Assembly (NCBI RefSeq): GCF_016786325.1
Contig: NZ_JADWYU010000096.1
Coordinates: forward strand, 1 to 64,000
DNA from: Frankia nepalensis
Lineage (GTDB): Bacteria; Actinomycetota; Actinomycetes; Frankiales; Frankiaceae
DNA length: 64,000 bases
Direction of reading: 5' to 3'
Numbering within the stretch: position 1 is the first letter of the stretch; each line of letters opens with the position of its first letter. The notes beneath the pieces were generated by a model. The model did not search any database, was not told the DNA's origin, and was given only the letters and a program-made list of their open reading frames with translations. Position numbers and translations under genes: made by a program. This document shows, in pieces, positions 44,245 through 52,633 of this stretch.

Positions 44245-46086
44245 TCACGCGTCGGCCGGGCCGGCCGCGCCGGCACCGGCGGCCCGCACCGCGCGCTTGC
44301 CCATCGCGTCGTCCACGAGGTCCAGCAACCGGGCGGTGCGGTCGGCGTAGAACGCGTCGAAGTCGGCGGCCCGCAGCAGCGCCGGCTCGATCAGGTGTGT
44401 GGCGACGCGGTCGTCGAGCCAGTCGGCGGGCACGCCCGACTCGCGGGCGAGCACGTCCAGGTAGGCGGCCGGCGCGCGGGCGGTCATCCGCTGACTGGCC
44501 TGGTAGGACAGCACGGTCTTGTTCACCACGCTGTTCATCCGGGCGTCCCTGCGCGCGGTCCGCTGGAACCAGGACTTCGGGAAGATCATCCGGATGTCGA
44601 CGTCGCGGCCGACGGCGGTGTCACCGTCGATCGGCGCCTCGGTGAAGTGCCAGTCGTAGGCCCCCTGCTTCACCAGCAGCGCGTACACGCCCTTGTAGGC
44701 GGCGGAGTTGCGGGTGGTCAGCGTCGCCAGCCGCTGCTCGTGGAACGTCGCCTCGACGATGGTGTCCGGCTCCGGGCCGCCGGCGACCCAGGCGACCACC
44801 TGTTCGACGTCCTTCGAGAAGCGGCTCTCGAACGTGCCGCTGTAGAGCTCGCCGAGCACGCCGCACCAGTACCAGCGGGCGAGCCGCTCGCGGACCTCCG
44901 GCTTGTCCGCCTCGTCGCCGAGGATCACCCGGATCGCGGCCAGCGGGATCAGCTGGGTGCGATACGGCAGGAAGTTGGACTGGAAGACGCACTGCTCGCG
45001 CAGGAACGCGCCGGTCCAGGCGAACGCGTCGGCGACCTGGTCGGCCCACCGGCGGTAGTCGGCCAGCGGCAGGTCCAGCAGGTCACGGCGCTTGCAGCCG
45101 ATGGCGGGCGCGGTGCCCGCCGGCGCGGTCCCGGCCGGTCCGCTCGCGAGCCAGGCCCGTCGGCGCTGGTAGGTGACGACGAGCGCGACGGCCTGCAGGA
45201 AGTCGATGTTCTGCAGTTCGGCGAGCGCCTCGTGCGCCTCGACGAGCACCGCCTTCCTGGCCTCCCAGTCCTGGGCGAGGTGGAAGTCGGCGCCGGCCTC
45301 CCGGAAGTAGCCGCTGTCCCCGGCGTACATCGCGGTGAGCAGCTCGAACACGTTGAGCACGACGCCGCCGGTGTTCACCTTCTCGAACACCGCGCACACC
45401 GCGACCTTGTCGGTCTCCTTCGGCAGCTTGATCATCGGGACCTGGTAGCGGGTGATCTTGTGTAGGGCGTACTTCTCGAAGGCCGACCAACGGTCCCAGT
45501 TGGTGTCGTCAGCCCGCGCCCGGACGAACACCCGCTGCCAGGCCACGACCCGGTCGTTGTCGAAAACGATGTTCAGCGGGAACAGCCCGGCCGCGCACTC
45601 GCCCTGGGTCGTGGACAGGTCGGTTCTGACCCTGCGCCCGAAGTCCTCCCGGATGACCCGCTCGGGCGGCACCGAGACGATCGCTTCCTCCCGGTCCGTC
45701 GACAGGTCGATCGCCTTGTCGATCTCGACGTAGTACCAGCGCTGGATCGCCTTGTGCCGGGAGTCCTCGGTGTCGACGGGGCGGTCGGCCAGGAGCGCCT
45801 GGTAGAGCGAGGTGAGCCGCTGCTGGCCGTCGAGCAGCAGTTGCTCGGGCTCCGCGGCGGCCGGCCCCGGCGGGACCCCGTGCAGCGCCCTGGCGCGAAA
45901 CCGGGTCTCGCCGCCGGTTTCCAGCGTCATCACGACACCGAGCGGGTAGTCCAGCGTGACAGTGGCCAGAAGCGACCTGATGCGGTCGTCGTCCCACTTC
46001 CAGGCCCGCTGGAACTCGGGAAGCTGCACCTGGCCGGCTGCGACCTGCCTTAGCAGCTTCTCCAGCCCGATGTTGTCAAGCGCCAC
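44245..46086 (-). CDS. DUF262 (GmrS/ParB-like) protein with degenerate HNH C-terminus
   Basis: The 613-residue protein has the DUF262 signature: QLPEFQRAWKWDDDRIRSLL (21-40), LLLDGQQRLTSLYQAL with DGQQR at 86-90, and FEKVNTGG. In GmrSD-type systems DUF262 is a ParB-like NTPase/nucleotide-binding domain usually followed by a DUF1524 HNH nuclease. The C-terminal region keeps the frame of that motif (VDIRMIFPKSW at 496-506, then NSVVNKTVLS and APAAYL) but the HH of the expected DxHHIFPK is replaced by RM, so nuclease activity there is doubtful. GTG start with AAGGGG site. It is co-transcribed with the CBS-HEPN gene. Likely phage or foreign-DNA related, by family. Confidence 0.85.
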   Translation of the reverse strand: MALDNIGLEKLLRQVAAGQVQLPEFQRAWKWDDDRIRSLLATVTLDYPLGVVMTLETGGETRFRARALHGVPPGPAAAEPEQLLLDGQQRLTSLYQALLADRPVDTEDSRHKAIQRWYYVEIDKAIDLSTDREEAIVSVPPERVIREDFGRRVRTDLSTTQGECAAGLFPLNIVFDNDRVVAWQRVFVRARADDTNWDRWSAFEKYALHKITRYQVPMIKLPKETDKVAVCAVFEKVNTGGVVLNVFELLTAMYAGDSGYFREAGADFHLAQDWEARKAVLVEAHEALAELQNIDFLQAVALVVTYQRRRAWLASGPAGTAPAGTAPAIGCKRRDLLDLPLADYRRWADQVADAFAWTGAFLREQCVFQSNFLPYRTQLIPLAAIRVILGDEADKPEVRERLARWYWCGVLGELYSGTFESRFSKDVEQVVAWVAGGPEPDTIVEATFHEQRLATLTTRNSAAYKGVYALLVKQGAYDWHFTEAPIDGDTAVGRDVDIRMIFPKSWFQRTARRDARMNSVVNKTVLSYQASQRMTARAPAAYLDVLARESGVPADWLDDRVATHLIEPALLRAADFDAFYADRTARLLDLVDDAMGKRAVRAAGAGAAGPADA

Positions 46087-46118
46087 GCCCCCACCCCTTC
46101 ATCACCCCGGTCTCCCGG

Positions 46119-46137
46119 CGCGCCGAAGAACGGCGCG
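46119..46137. terminator. hairpin between helD-like and DUF262 genes
   Basis: CGCGCCG and CGGCGCG (7 bp) enclose AAGAA, 71 bases after the end of the HelD-like gene and 33 bases before the DUF262 start. It suggests that the DUF262/CBS pair is transcribed separately. Confidence 0.45.
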
Positions 46138-46207
46138 TGGCCAGGGAAGAGGGTGCGCCAACCATACCGAAGTGGACTTCCCGCACAGCACGGGACCGGC
46201 TGGGCGG

Positions 46208-48703
46208 TCAGGCCGCGAGGCGCCCCAGCACGCTGGGCAGGTCGTCGCTGTGCACGACGGTCAGTGAACGGGTGGCGCGGGTGAGGGCCACGTAGAGGTC
46301 GGCCAGGCCCCTGGTCGGCCCGGCGAGCAGCGCCGCCGGCTCGACCAGGAGCACGGCGTCGAACTCCAGGCCCTTGCTGTCGGCGACGGTCAGCACCGCC
46401 ACCCGGGCGTCGAGCAGGTCCGCGGCCGCCTCGGCGCGGGCGTCGGCTCCCGCCGGCACCCGGGCGGCGACGGTGGCACCGAGCAGCTCGGGCGCGACCC
46501 GGGCCAGCGCCGCGCGCACCGGGCCGCTCGCCTGGGGCGGGCAGATCACCGCGATCCGGCCCTCGCCGATCATCCCCGCCGTCCGGATGGTCTCGGCGAC
46601 CACCGTGTCGGCCAGCGCGCCGCCCGAGGACACCCGAACCGCCAGCGGCTCCTCCCCCGCCGAGCGGACCGACTCCGGCGCGGCCGCGGCCGAGCCGGTC
46701 GCGGCCAGCACGTCCGCGGCGACGTCCATGATCTCCCGCGGGGTGCGGTAGTTGACCGTGAGGCGCTCCACGCGGAACCGGTCGCCGACGTGCGGGGTGA
46801 GGATCTCGGCCCAGGTGGCTGGCGCGCCGGGGCGCGCCGCCTGGGCGAGGTCGCCGACGAGGGTGGCGCTGCGCGCCGGGCACCGCCGCCACAACAGCCG
46901 CCACAGCATCGGCGAGACCTCCTGCGCCTCGTCGACGATCAGATGCCCGAACGCCCACTCCCGGTCGGCCGCGCCGTGCTCGGCGGCGCTAGCCCGCCGC
47001 CGCGGCCCGCGCCAGCGGTCGGCGACCGTCTCCGCGTCGAGCTGCCCGGTCAGGCCCAGCATGTCCAGCACGTCCTCGGCGTAGCGGCGCTGCGCGGCCC
47101 GCTCCCGCGCGGCCGCCGCCTCGGCCGCCGCGCGGCTGCCCTCGTCCGGGTCACCGAGCAGCTCGGCCAGCTCGTCGAGCAGCGGCACGTCCGCCACCGT
47201 CCACGCCCGCGGCTCGCGGCGGGTGGCCGGTGAGGGCGGGGGCGGCGCCGGGCGCTCCGCGGCCTCGAGCGCGCTGAACAGGTCCTCGCCGCCGTCCGGC
47301 GGGCGGGCGGCCACCGGGCGGGCGGCCGAGGATCGGGGCGACGAGGGCCGGGTCGGCGCGGCGCCCCGCAGCAGGGCCTGCTCGGCCGGCGACAGGAGCC
47401 GCCCGGCGGCGCGCGCCAGCAGGGCGGGGTCGGCGTAGAGCCGCTCGAGCAGCCCGGCGGGGGTGAGCCGGGGCCACAGCGCGTCGAGCGCCCCGCGGAC
47501 CGCGGGGTCGGCCCACAGGCCGTCACGGACGTCGGCGCGCTCGTCCTCGTCGAGCAGCCCGCCGGAGATCTGCCGGATGACCTGGCTCGTCAGCTCGCCG
47601 AGCAGCTCGCGCAGGAAGACCAGCCGGGCGCCGTTGTGCGGCCGGCGGCTGCGCCGCGCCCGGGTGCGCGCGCGGGCGACGGTGTCCTGGTCGAGCCGCA
47701 GCACGCGGTCCGAGTCGTGGATGATCTCGATCGGGCGGCGCGGCAGCCGCTGGTGGTCGCGCACCGCGGCGGCGAGCACCTCCGCCATCCGGTGGTCGCC
47801 CTTGAGCGTGGCCACCGGCACCGGGTCGTTCGCGGTGGCCTTGACGCCGGGGAAGAGCCGGCCGGGGGTCGCGAACACCACGCCGGTCTCACCGAGCGAC
47901 GGCAGCACCTGCTCGATGTAACGCAGGAACACCGGGCTCGGGCCGACCACGAGCACGCCGGAGCGCTCCAGCCGGGCGCGCTCGGTGTAGAGCAGGTAGG
48001 CGGCCCGGTGCAGCGCCACCGCCGTCTTGCCGGTGCCCGGCCCGCCGTCGACGACCAGCACCGAGCGGGCGTCGGCCCGGATGATCCGGTCCTGCTCGGC
48101 CTGCAGGGTGGCGATGATGTCGCCCATCCGGCCGGTGCGCGGCGCGGACAGCGCCTCCAGCAGCATCACGTCGCCGGTGGCGACGTCCGCCTCGCCGGCG
48201 TCGGTGGCCGCGCCCCGCCCGGCGCCGCCAGAGCCGCCGGAACCGCCAGAGCCGCCAGAGCCGACGGCGAGCAGGTCGTCGGCGACGCCGGTGACCTCGC
48301 GGCCCTTGGTCCGCAGGTGGCGGCGCCGCGTGAGCCCGCGCGGGTCGGCGAGGGTGGCCTGGTAGAACGCGGTGGCGACCGGCGCCCGCCAGTCGACCAG
48401 GATCGGCTCCTGTTCGGCGTCGGAGAGCCCGATACGGCCGATGTAGGTCCGTGTCCCGTCGGACCGGTCCATCGCCCCGAAGCAGAGCCGGCCCTCCGCG
48501 GCCTCGAGCCGGGCCAGCCGCTCGGCGTGGGTGGCCGCGAAGACGTCACGCTCGACGACGGCCTGCGGGGTGCCGGTGCCCGCCTCCAGCAGGACCTGGC
48601 GCAGCTGGCGGCGGGTGATCTCGCTGACCTCGTCGAGGCGCGCGTAGAGGAGATCGAGATAGGCCTGCTCTCGGGCGAGCCGTGGGTCACGGGTCGAGGA
48701 CAC
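46208..48703 (-). CDS. HelD/HelR-like RNA polymerase recycling ATPase (UvrD-like superfamily 1)
   Basis: The 831-residue protein has an N-terminal coiled-coil-like arm (1-75), Walker A GGPGTGKT (220-227), DEAQ box (LIVDEAQEVSP), and C-terminal UvrD-like motifs (VNYRTPREI, then LTVADSKGLEFDAVLLVEP and VALTRATRSLTVV). This is the layout of HelD and the actinobacterial HelR, which pull stalled or rifamycin-bound RNA polymerase off DNA. A Gly/Ser linker (148-160) and a Pro/Arg-rich stretch in the middle are low complexity. The GTG start has GGAGGAGA. No clear rifamycin-associated element is seen upstream, so HelR versus HelD is undecided. Confidence 0.88.
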   Translation of the reverse strand: MSSTRDPRLAREQAYLDLLYARLDEVSEITRRQLRQVLLEAGTGTPQAVVERDVFAATHAERLARLEAAEGRLCFGAMDRSDGTRTYIGRIGLSDAEQEPILVDWRAPVATAFYQATLADPRGLTRRRHLRTKGREVTGVADDLLAVGSGGSGGSGGSGGAGRGAATDAGEADVATGDVMLLEALSAPRTGRMGDIIATLQAEQDRIIRADARSVLVVDGGPGTGKTAVALHRAAYLLYTERARLERSGVLVVGPSPVFLRYIEQVLPSLGETGVVFATPGRLFPGVKATANDPVPVATLKGDHRMAEVLAAAVRDHQRLPRRPIEIIHDSDRVLRLDQDTVARARTRARRSRRPHNGARLVFLRELLGELTSQVIRQISGGLLDEDERADVRDGLWADPAVRGALDALWPRLTPAGLLERLYADPALLARAAGRLLSPAEQALLRGAAPTRPSSPRSSAARPVAARPPDGGEDLFSALEAAERPAPPPPSPATRREPRAWTVADVPLLDELAELLGDPDEGSRAAAEAAAARERAAQRRYAEDVLDMLGLTGQLDAETVADRWRGPRRRASAAEHGAADREWAFGHLIVDEAQEVSPMLWRLLWRRCPARSATLVGDLAQAARPGAPATWAEILTPHVGDRFRVERLTVNYRTPREIMDVAADVLAATGSAAAAPESVRSAGEEPLAVRVSSGGALADTVVAETIRTAGMIGEGRIAVICPPQASGPVRAALARVAPELLGATVAARVPAGADARAEAAADLLDARVAVLTVADSKGLEFDAVLLVEPAALLAGPTRGLADLYVALTRATRSLTVVHSDDLPSVLGRLAA

Positions 48704-48735
48704 GGCCTATCTCTCCTCCGCGCGGGAACGGACAG

Positions 48736-48765
48736 CGGCCGGCCGGCGTCAGCGCCGGCCGGCTG
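48736..48765. promoter_or_regulatory. GC-rich hairpin upstream of the HelD-like gene
   Basis: An 11-bp perfect stem (GGCCGGCCGGC-type arms, 48738-48748 with 48753-48763) with a TCAG loop, extended by a G-U and a C-G pair, lies 33 bases upstream of the HelD-like start. It could be a terminator of the preceding gene or an attenuator in the HelD leader. Confidence 0.5.
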
Positions 48766-48941
48766 GCTGTGAAGGTCTGCGACGCCTGTCAGGGCGAGCT
48801 GGGCGGGCCCGCCGCTCGTGGGCGAAGCACGCACCGTAACAGCTCGGCCGGCGTCAATCTTCCCAGCCCCGTCCCGACAACGTCCCCAGCCCCGTCCCAG
48901 CGGCCCGGCGCGGGTCCCGGCGACCGCGCGTCCGCGGCGGG

Positions 48942-49607
48942 CTACCGGTGGGCGGCGGCGTCGATCACCTCGTCGACGTCGTGTTCCAGCCGGCTGCGGA
49001 CCAGCGCGGCGACCAGGCGCGGGAACTCCTCGCGCTCGACCTCGTCGAGCAGCCGGCGCGGGTCGCCCGGTAAACCGAGCTCGCGAGCGGTCGTCCGCGT
49101 GCGGGCGTCGACGTAGGGAATCAGCTCATCCCAGCCGGCCTGCGCCTCGCGCAGGAAGATGTCGGCGCCGACGGGGCCGATGCCCTTGATCTCCAGGAGC
49201 AGGGCGTGCTCCCGGTCGCGCTGGTGGTCGGCGGCGTCGCGCAGCCCGCGCACGTCGCCGTCGTAGGTCTCGAGCAGGTAGTGACACGACTCGCCGAGGG
49301 TGCGCGCGGCGCTCTCGTCGTAACGCGCGTAGCCGTGCTGGTTGAGCACCTGGACCCGCTGCTCCCAGGTGGAGTCGGCCATCGCGGCGGGACTCGTCCA
49401 CCCCTCCTTGAACAACGCGTTGGAGGCCTGCACCGCCGCCGACGACCGGATGCGTGCGCTCGCCAGCGTCGCGAAGACGAGCAGCCGGAACATGGCCTCC
49501 GCGGTGTCGGCGGCGACATCTGCGTCGATGTCCTCAGCGAAGGTGCGACCGTGCCGGGACAACAGCTCGGCCATGACCGCGCTCGGATCGGCTCCAGCCA
49601 TTCCCAT
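48942..49607 (-). CDS. HhH-GPD base-excision repair-like protein
   Basis: The 221-residue protein has a helix-hairpin-helix (LLLEIKGIGPVGADIFLRE, about residues 136-154) followed by YVDARTR, which aligns with the catalytic Asp loop of endonuclease III. The Lys that makes EndoIII bifunctional is replaced (GIGPVGA instead of GVGRKTA) and no four-cysteine iron-sulfur cluster is present. A monofunctional glycosylase or DNA-binding relative is most likely. It is first in a reverse-strand series of nucleic-acid genes but is separated from the HelD-like gene by 238 bases and a hairpin. Confidence 0.78.
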   Translation of the reverse strand: MGMAGADPSAVMAELLSRHGRTFAEDIDADVAADTAEAMFRLLVFATLASARIRSSAAVQASNALFKEGWTSPAAMADSTWEQRVQVLNQHGYARYDESAARTLGESCHYLLETYDGDVRGLRDAADHQRDREHALLLEIKGIGPVGADIFLREAQAGWDELIPYVDARTRTTARELGLPGDPRRLLDEVEREEFPRLVAALVRSRLEHDVDEVIDAAAHR

Positions 49608-49856
49608 GGGCTACCCGCCGCTACGCATAGTCACTCCCGGGAGGACAACACCCCATCCCTACTAGCACTCTTGGACCACTCTGGGAGGATTCCTCGGGAC
49701 GATGTGCCCTACGGTCACGGACGAAGGCCTTATAGCTGGTCCGAACGGCGATGGTCTCGTCGTCCAGCGCCTCCGGGACGTGACAACAGTCACGATCGCG
49801 GCTCCCGGCGGAAGGCGCTGACGGCACCGACGGTCGAGGGGAAGCGTGAAGCGGGC

Positions 49857-52505
49857 GTGCTGACTCCGTTAAGCCCGGGAGACCGGCGCGCGCTCGGTCA
49901 ATACCGGTTGAAGGGCCGGCTCGGGACCGGCGGGATGGGCACGGTGTTCCTCGGTGTCAGCCCGGAGGGCCGCCCGGTCGCCGTCAAGGTCATCCGCGCC
50001 GACCTGCTCGACGAGCCCGAGTTCCGCGAGCGTTTCCGCCGCGAGGTCACCGCCGCGGCCCGGGTCCGCGGCGACCACGTCGCCCGGGTCCTCGACGCCG
50101 ACCTGGACGCCGAGCAGCCCTGGATGGCCACGGAGTACGTCGAGGGCACGAACCTGATGACGGCGGTCACCCGGCACGGCCGCCTCGACGGGACCAGCCT
50201 GGCCACGCTCGCCGCCGGCCTCGCCGAGGGCCTGGTCGCCGTGCACGCGGCCGGGGTCGTGCACCGCGACCTCAAGCCCGCGAACATCCTGCTCACCTGG
50301 GAAGGCCCGAAGATCATCGACTTCGGGCTGGCCAGGGCCGACGACCTGACCGGCAACACCAGCGGCGGCAACCTGATCGGCACCGTCGCCTGGATGGCCC
50401 CCGAGCAGCTCAACGGCGACCCGGCGACGCCGGCGACCGACGTCTTCAACTGGGGGCTGTGCGTCGCGTTCGCGGCGCGCGGGCGCCACCCGTTCGAGGC
50501 GCAGACGGCGGCCGCGACCGCGATGCGGATCCTGTCCACCGAGCCCGCGCTGGACGGCGTGCCACCCCAGACGCGCGCGCTCGTCGCCGCGGCGCTCGAC
50601 CGGGACCCGGCGGCCCGGCCCAGCGCCGTCGCGCTCGTCGCGGACCTTGCCGGCCAGCCGGTGGACAGCCCGGCGGCGGCGGGCGCGGCGGCCCGGCGGA
50701 CGCCGCGGGACTGGGTGCCACCGGCCGCCGTGCCCCAGGCGGGCGCCATGCCCGCGGCCGGCCCCATGCCGACGGTGGGCGCGGTACCGCCAGCGGGCGC
50801 GGTGCCGCCGGCGAGCGCGGTGCCGCCGGCGAGCGCGGTGCCATCAGCGAGCGCGGTGCCATCGGCGAGCGCCGGACCGATCGAGGCCCCCGGCTTCTCG
50901 TCCGGCCGCTCCCCTGGCCAGTCGACGGCCGCGGGCGGAAGCAGGCCGGGCGGGCAGGACCCGCTCGCCGCGGCACTGGCCGCCATCGACGCCGCCCAGG
51001 CGCGGCTGGCGGCGAGCGCGACACCCACCGGTCTCGTCGCCGCCGAGCCGTCCGCCCACGCCAACCGCGGCTCCGGCGGCGTCACCGACGCGCTGGTGCT
51101 CCAGACGCCCGTCGCCCGCGAGGTCGAGCTGTTGGGGACCCAGGAGACCGCCGGCCGCCCAGCAGACCCTCCGGGTCATCTTCCAGACCTTCCCGATCGG
51201 CCCCGGCGGCGCCGCGGGGCCCCGGCGTCCGACAGGAACCCCGTCGCCGACGGGGCAGGAAGCCCCAATCCGGCGGGAACCGCTGGCTTCGCGGGTCTCC
51301 CGGTAATCCCGGCGCCGGCCGCGCCGTACCCGCTCGGCCAGGACCCCGGGGAGTCCACCACCCCGCTACGTCAGCCGGGCGCCACGCGAACCGGGTCGCC
51401 GATCGCCCCCCTGGCCGGGTCACCGATCGTTCCCCTGGCCGGGTCGCCAGGCGCCCCCCCGGCCGGGTCACCGGCCGACGGGCCGTCCCCGCTCGTCGTC
51501 CTCGCCGAACCCGCCGACGCGCCGGGCGAGCCGCCCGACGCGGACACCGCGGTCGCCCGCCGCCGGCGCCGGCGGCGGCTCCTGCTCGCGGCGCTGGCGT
51601 TCCTGCTGCTGGTCAGCGCCGCGCTGGCCCGGCCGTTACTGCTCGGCGACGGCGAAGGCGCCGACACCAGCCCGCCGGGCGCCCGGCCGGGCGGCGCCCC
51701 CGAGGTCTCCGGCCAGGCCCATGGTGGGCCGGGGAGCACAGCCGACGCCGGCACGGTCCTCGGCGCCGAGCCCGGTCCCGGTCAGCCCTCCGGCTCCGCC
51801 GCCGTCCCCGGCACCCCGACCGGTACCGCGACCGGGCTCGGCGCCGCGTCAGGCGGGCCGTCGGCCGGCCCCGGCGGCACCGCGACCGTGCCCGCCGACC
51901 TGCCCCGCGCCACGACCAGCGGCCGGCCCCTCTCGGACGCCGCGGCGAGCCCGACGACCGTCGTCGCGCCGGAGGGCGGCGGCCAGGTGCCCACCTACCG
52001 AGGCCCGTCGACCGGCGGCCAGTTCGGCGGATCGGGCAGCCCGGTGCCGAGCGGCACCGCCGTCGACGTCTACTGCGGCCTCTACGCCCAGCAGGTCAAC
52101 GCCACCGGGTCCCCGTCGCGGCTGTGGGTCTACACCGACGAGGGCTGGATCCCGGCGGGCTACGTCCAGACAGGCCAGACGCCGCCGTCGGCCGCGCCGG
52201 CCTGCGCGGGCACGGTCAGCTCGCCAAAGGTGGGCTCCGGCTCCACGAGCCCGGCCACCGGGCCGTTCCCGATCGTCCAGAACGCGACGGTCCTGAGCAT
52301 CGTCGGCGGAGTGGTGAACAGCCTGACCGAGGCGCTGCTGGGCGCGGAGCCCTCCCGCCGCCTGGTCAACGGTGACCTCGTCACGCTGCTGTGCCACTCG
52401 GTGGACGCCGACGGCGTCACCTGGGACCAGCTCGCGGGCGGCGGCTGGGTCGAGCATCGGTACGTTTACAGCGGTACCAGCGGTTCTCCCGCCCCCAGGT
52501 GCTGA
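49857..52505 (+). CDS. transmembrane serine/threonine protein kinase
   Basis: The 882-residue protein has an N-terminal kinase domain (about 14-275): glycine loop GTGGMG (23-28), Lys44, HRD (136-138) and DFG (155-157). Then a long Pro/Ala-rich juxtamembrane segment (about 285-570), a single transmembrane helix (about 574-597) and an outer Gly/Ser/Pro region that ends in two short Cys-containing domains (DVYCGLYAQQVNATGS, then GDLVTLLCHSVDADGVTWDQ). The latter have an SH3-like look and may sense cell-wall or ligand signals. PASTA repeats are absent. GTG 49857 is preferred. It stands alone, divergent from the HhH gene. Confidence 0.9.
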   Translation: MLTPLSPGDRRALGQYRLKGRLGTGGMGTVFLGVSPEGRPVAVKVIRADLLDEPEFRERFRREVTAAARVRGDHVARVLDADLDAEQPWMATEYVEGTNLMTAVTRHGRLDGTSLATLAAGLAEGLVAVHAAGVVHRDLKPANILLTWEGPKIIDFGLARADDLTGNTSGGNLIGTVAWMAPEQLNGDPATPATDVFNWGLCVAFAARGRHPFEAQTAAATAMRILSTEPALDGVPPQTRALVAAALDRDPAARPSAVALVADLAGQPVDSPAAAGAAARRTPRDWVPPAAVPQAGAMPAAGPMPTVGAVPPAGAVPPASAVPPASAVPSASAVPSASAGPIEAPGFSSGRSPGQSTAAGGSRPGGQDPLAAALAAIDAAQARLAASATPTGLVAAEPSAHANRGSGGVTDALVLQTPVAREVELLGTQETAGRPADPPGHLPDLPDRPRRRRGAPASDRNPVADGAGSPNPAGTAGFAGLPVIPAPAAPYPLGQDPGESTTPLRQPGATRTGSPIAPLAGSPIVPLAGSPGAPPAGSPADGPSPLVVLAEPADAPGEPPDADTAVARRRRRRRLLLAALAFLLLVSAALARPLLLGDGEGADTSPPGARPGGAPEVSGQAHGGPGSTADAGTVLGAEPGPGQPSGSAAVPGTPTGTATGLGAASGGPSAGPGGTATVPADLPRATTSGRPLSDAAASPTTVVAPEGGGQVPTYRGPSTGGQFGGSGSPVPSGTAVDVYCGLYAQQVNATGSPSRLWVYTDEGWIPAGYVQTGQTPPSAAPACAGTVSSPKVGSGSTSPATGPFPIVQNATVLSIVGGVVNSLTEALLGAEPSRRLVNGDLVTLLCHSVDADGVTWDQLAGGGWVEHRYVYSGTSGSPAPRC
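50781..50870 (+). repeat. 18-base tandem repeat in the kinase linker
   Basis: Five copies of an 18-base unit (GCGGTGCCGCCGGCGAGC type) encode AVPPAG/AVPPAS/AVPSAS hexapeptides in the proline-rich region between kinase domain and membrane helix. Confidence 0.8.
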
Positions 52506-52543
52506 GGCCTCGCCGTCGCGCGGGGCGGACCTCCCGAAGCGAA

Positions 52544-52573
52544 GGGCCGTTCGGCTCCCGGGACAAACGGCCC
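52544..52573 (+). terminator. terminator after the kinase gene
   Basis: GGGCCGTT and AACGGCCC form an 8-bp stem with a 14-base loop, 38 bases beyond the kinase stop and before the nitroreductase start. Confidence 0.5.
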
Positions 52574-52633
52574 GGTGTGGGGAACATGACGGGGAAACCG
52601 CGAAGGGCGCTCGGCGGGACGAGGGGACGGATC

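Noticed and set aside
50781-50870. Tandem repeats considered as a CRISPR array
   Set aside because: The units are contiguous without spacers and encode an in-frame hexapeptide repeat, as do the repeats at 33751 and 35603.
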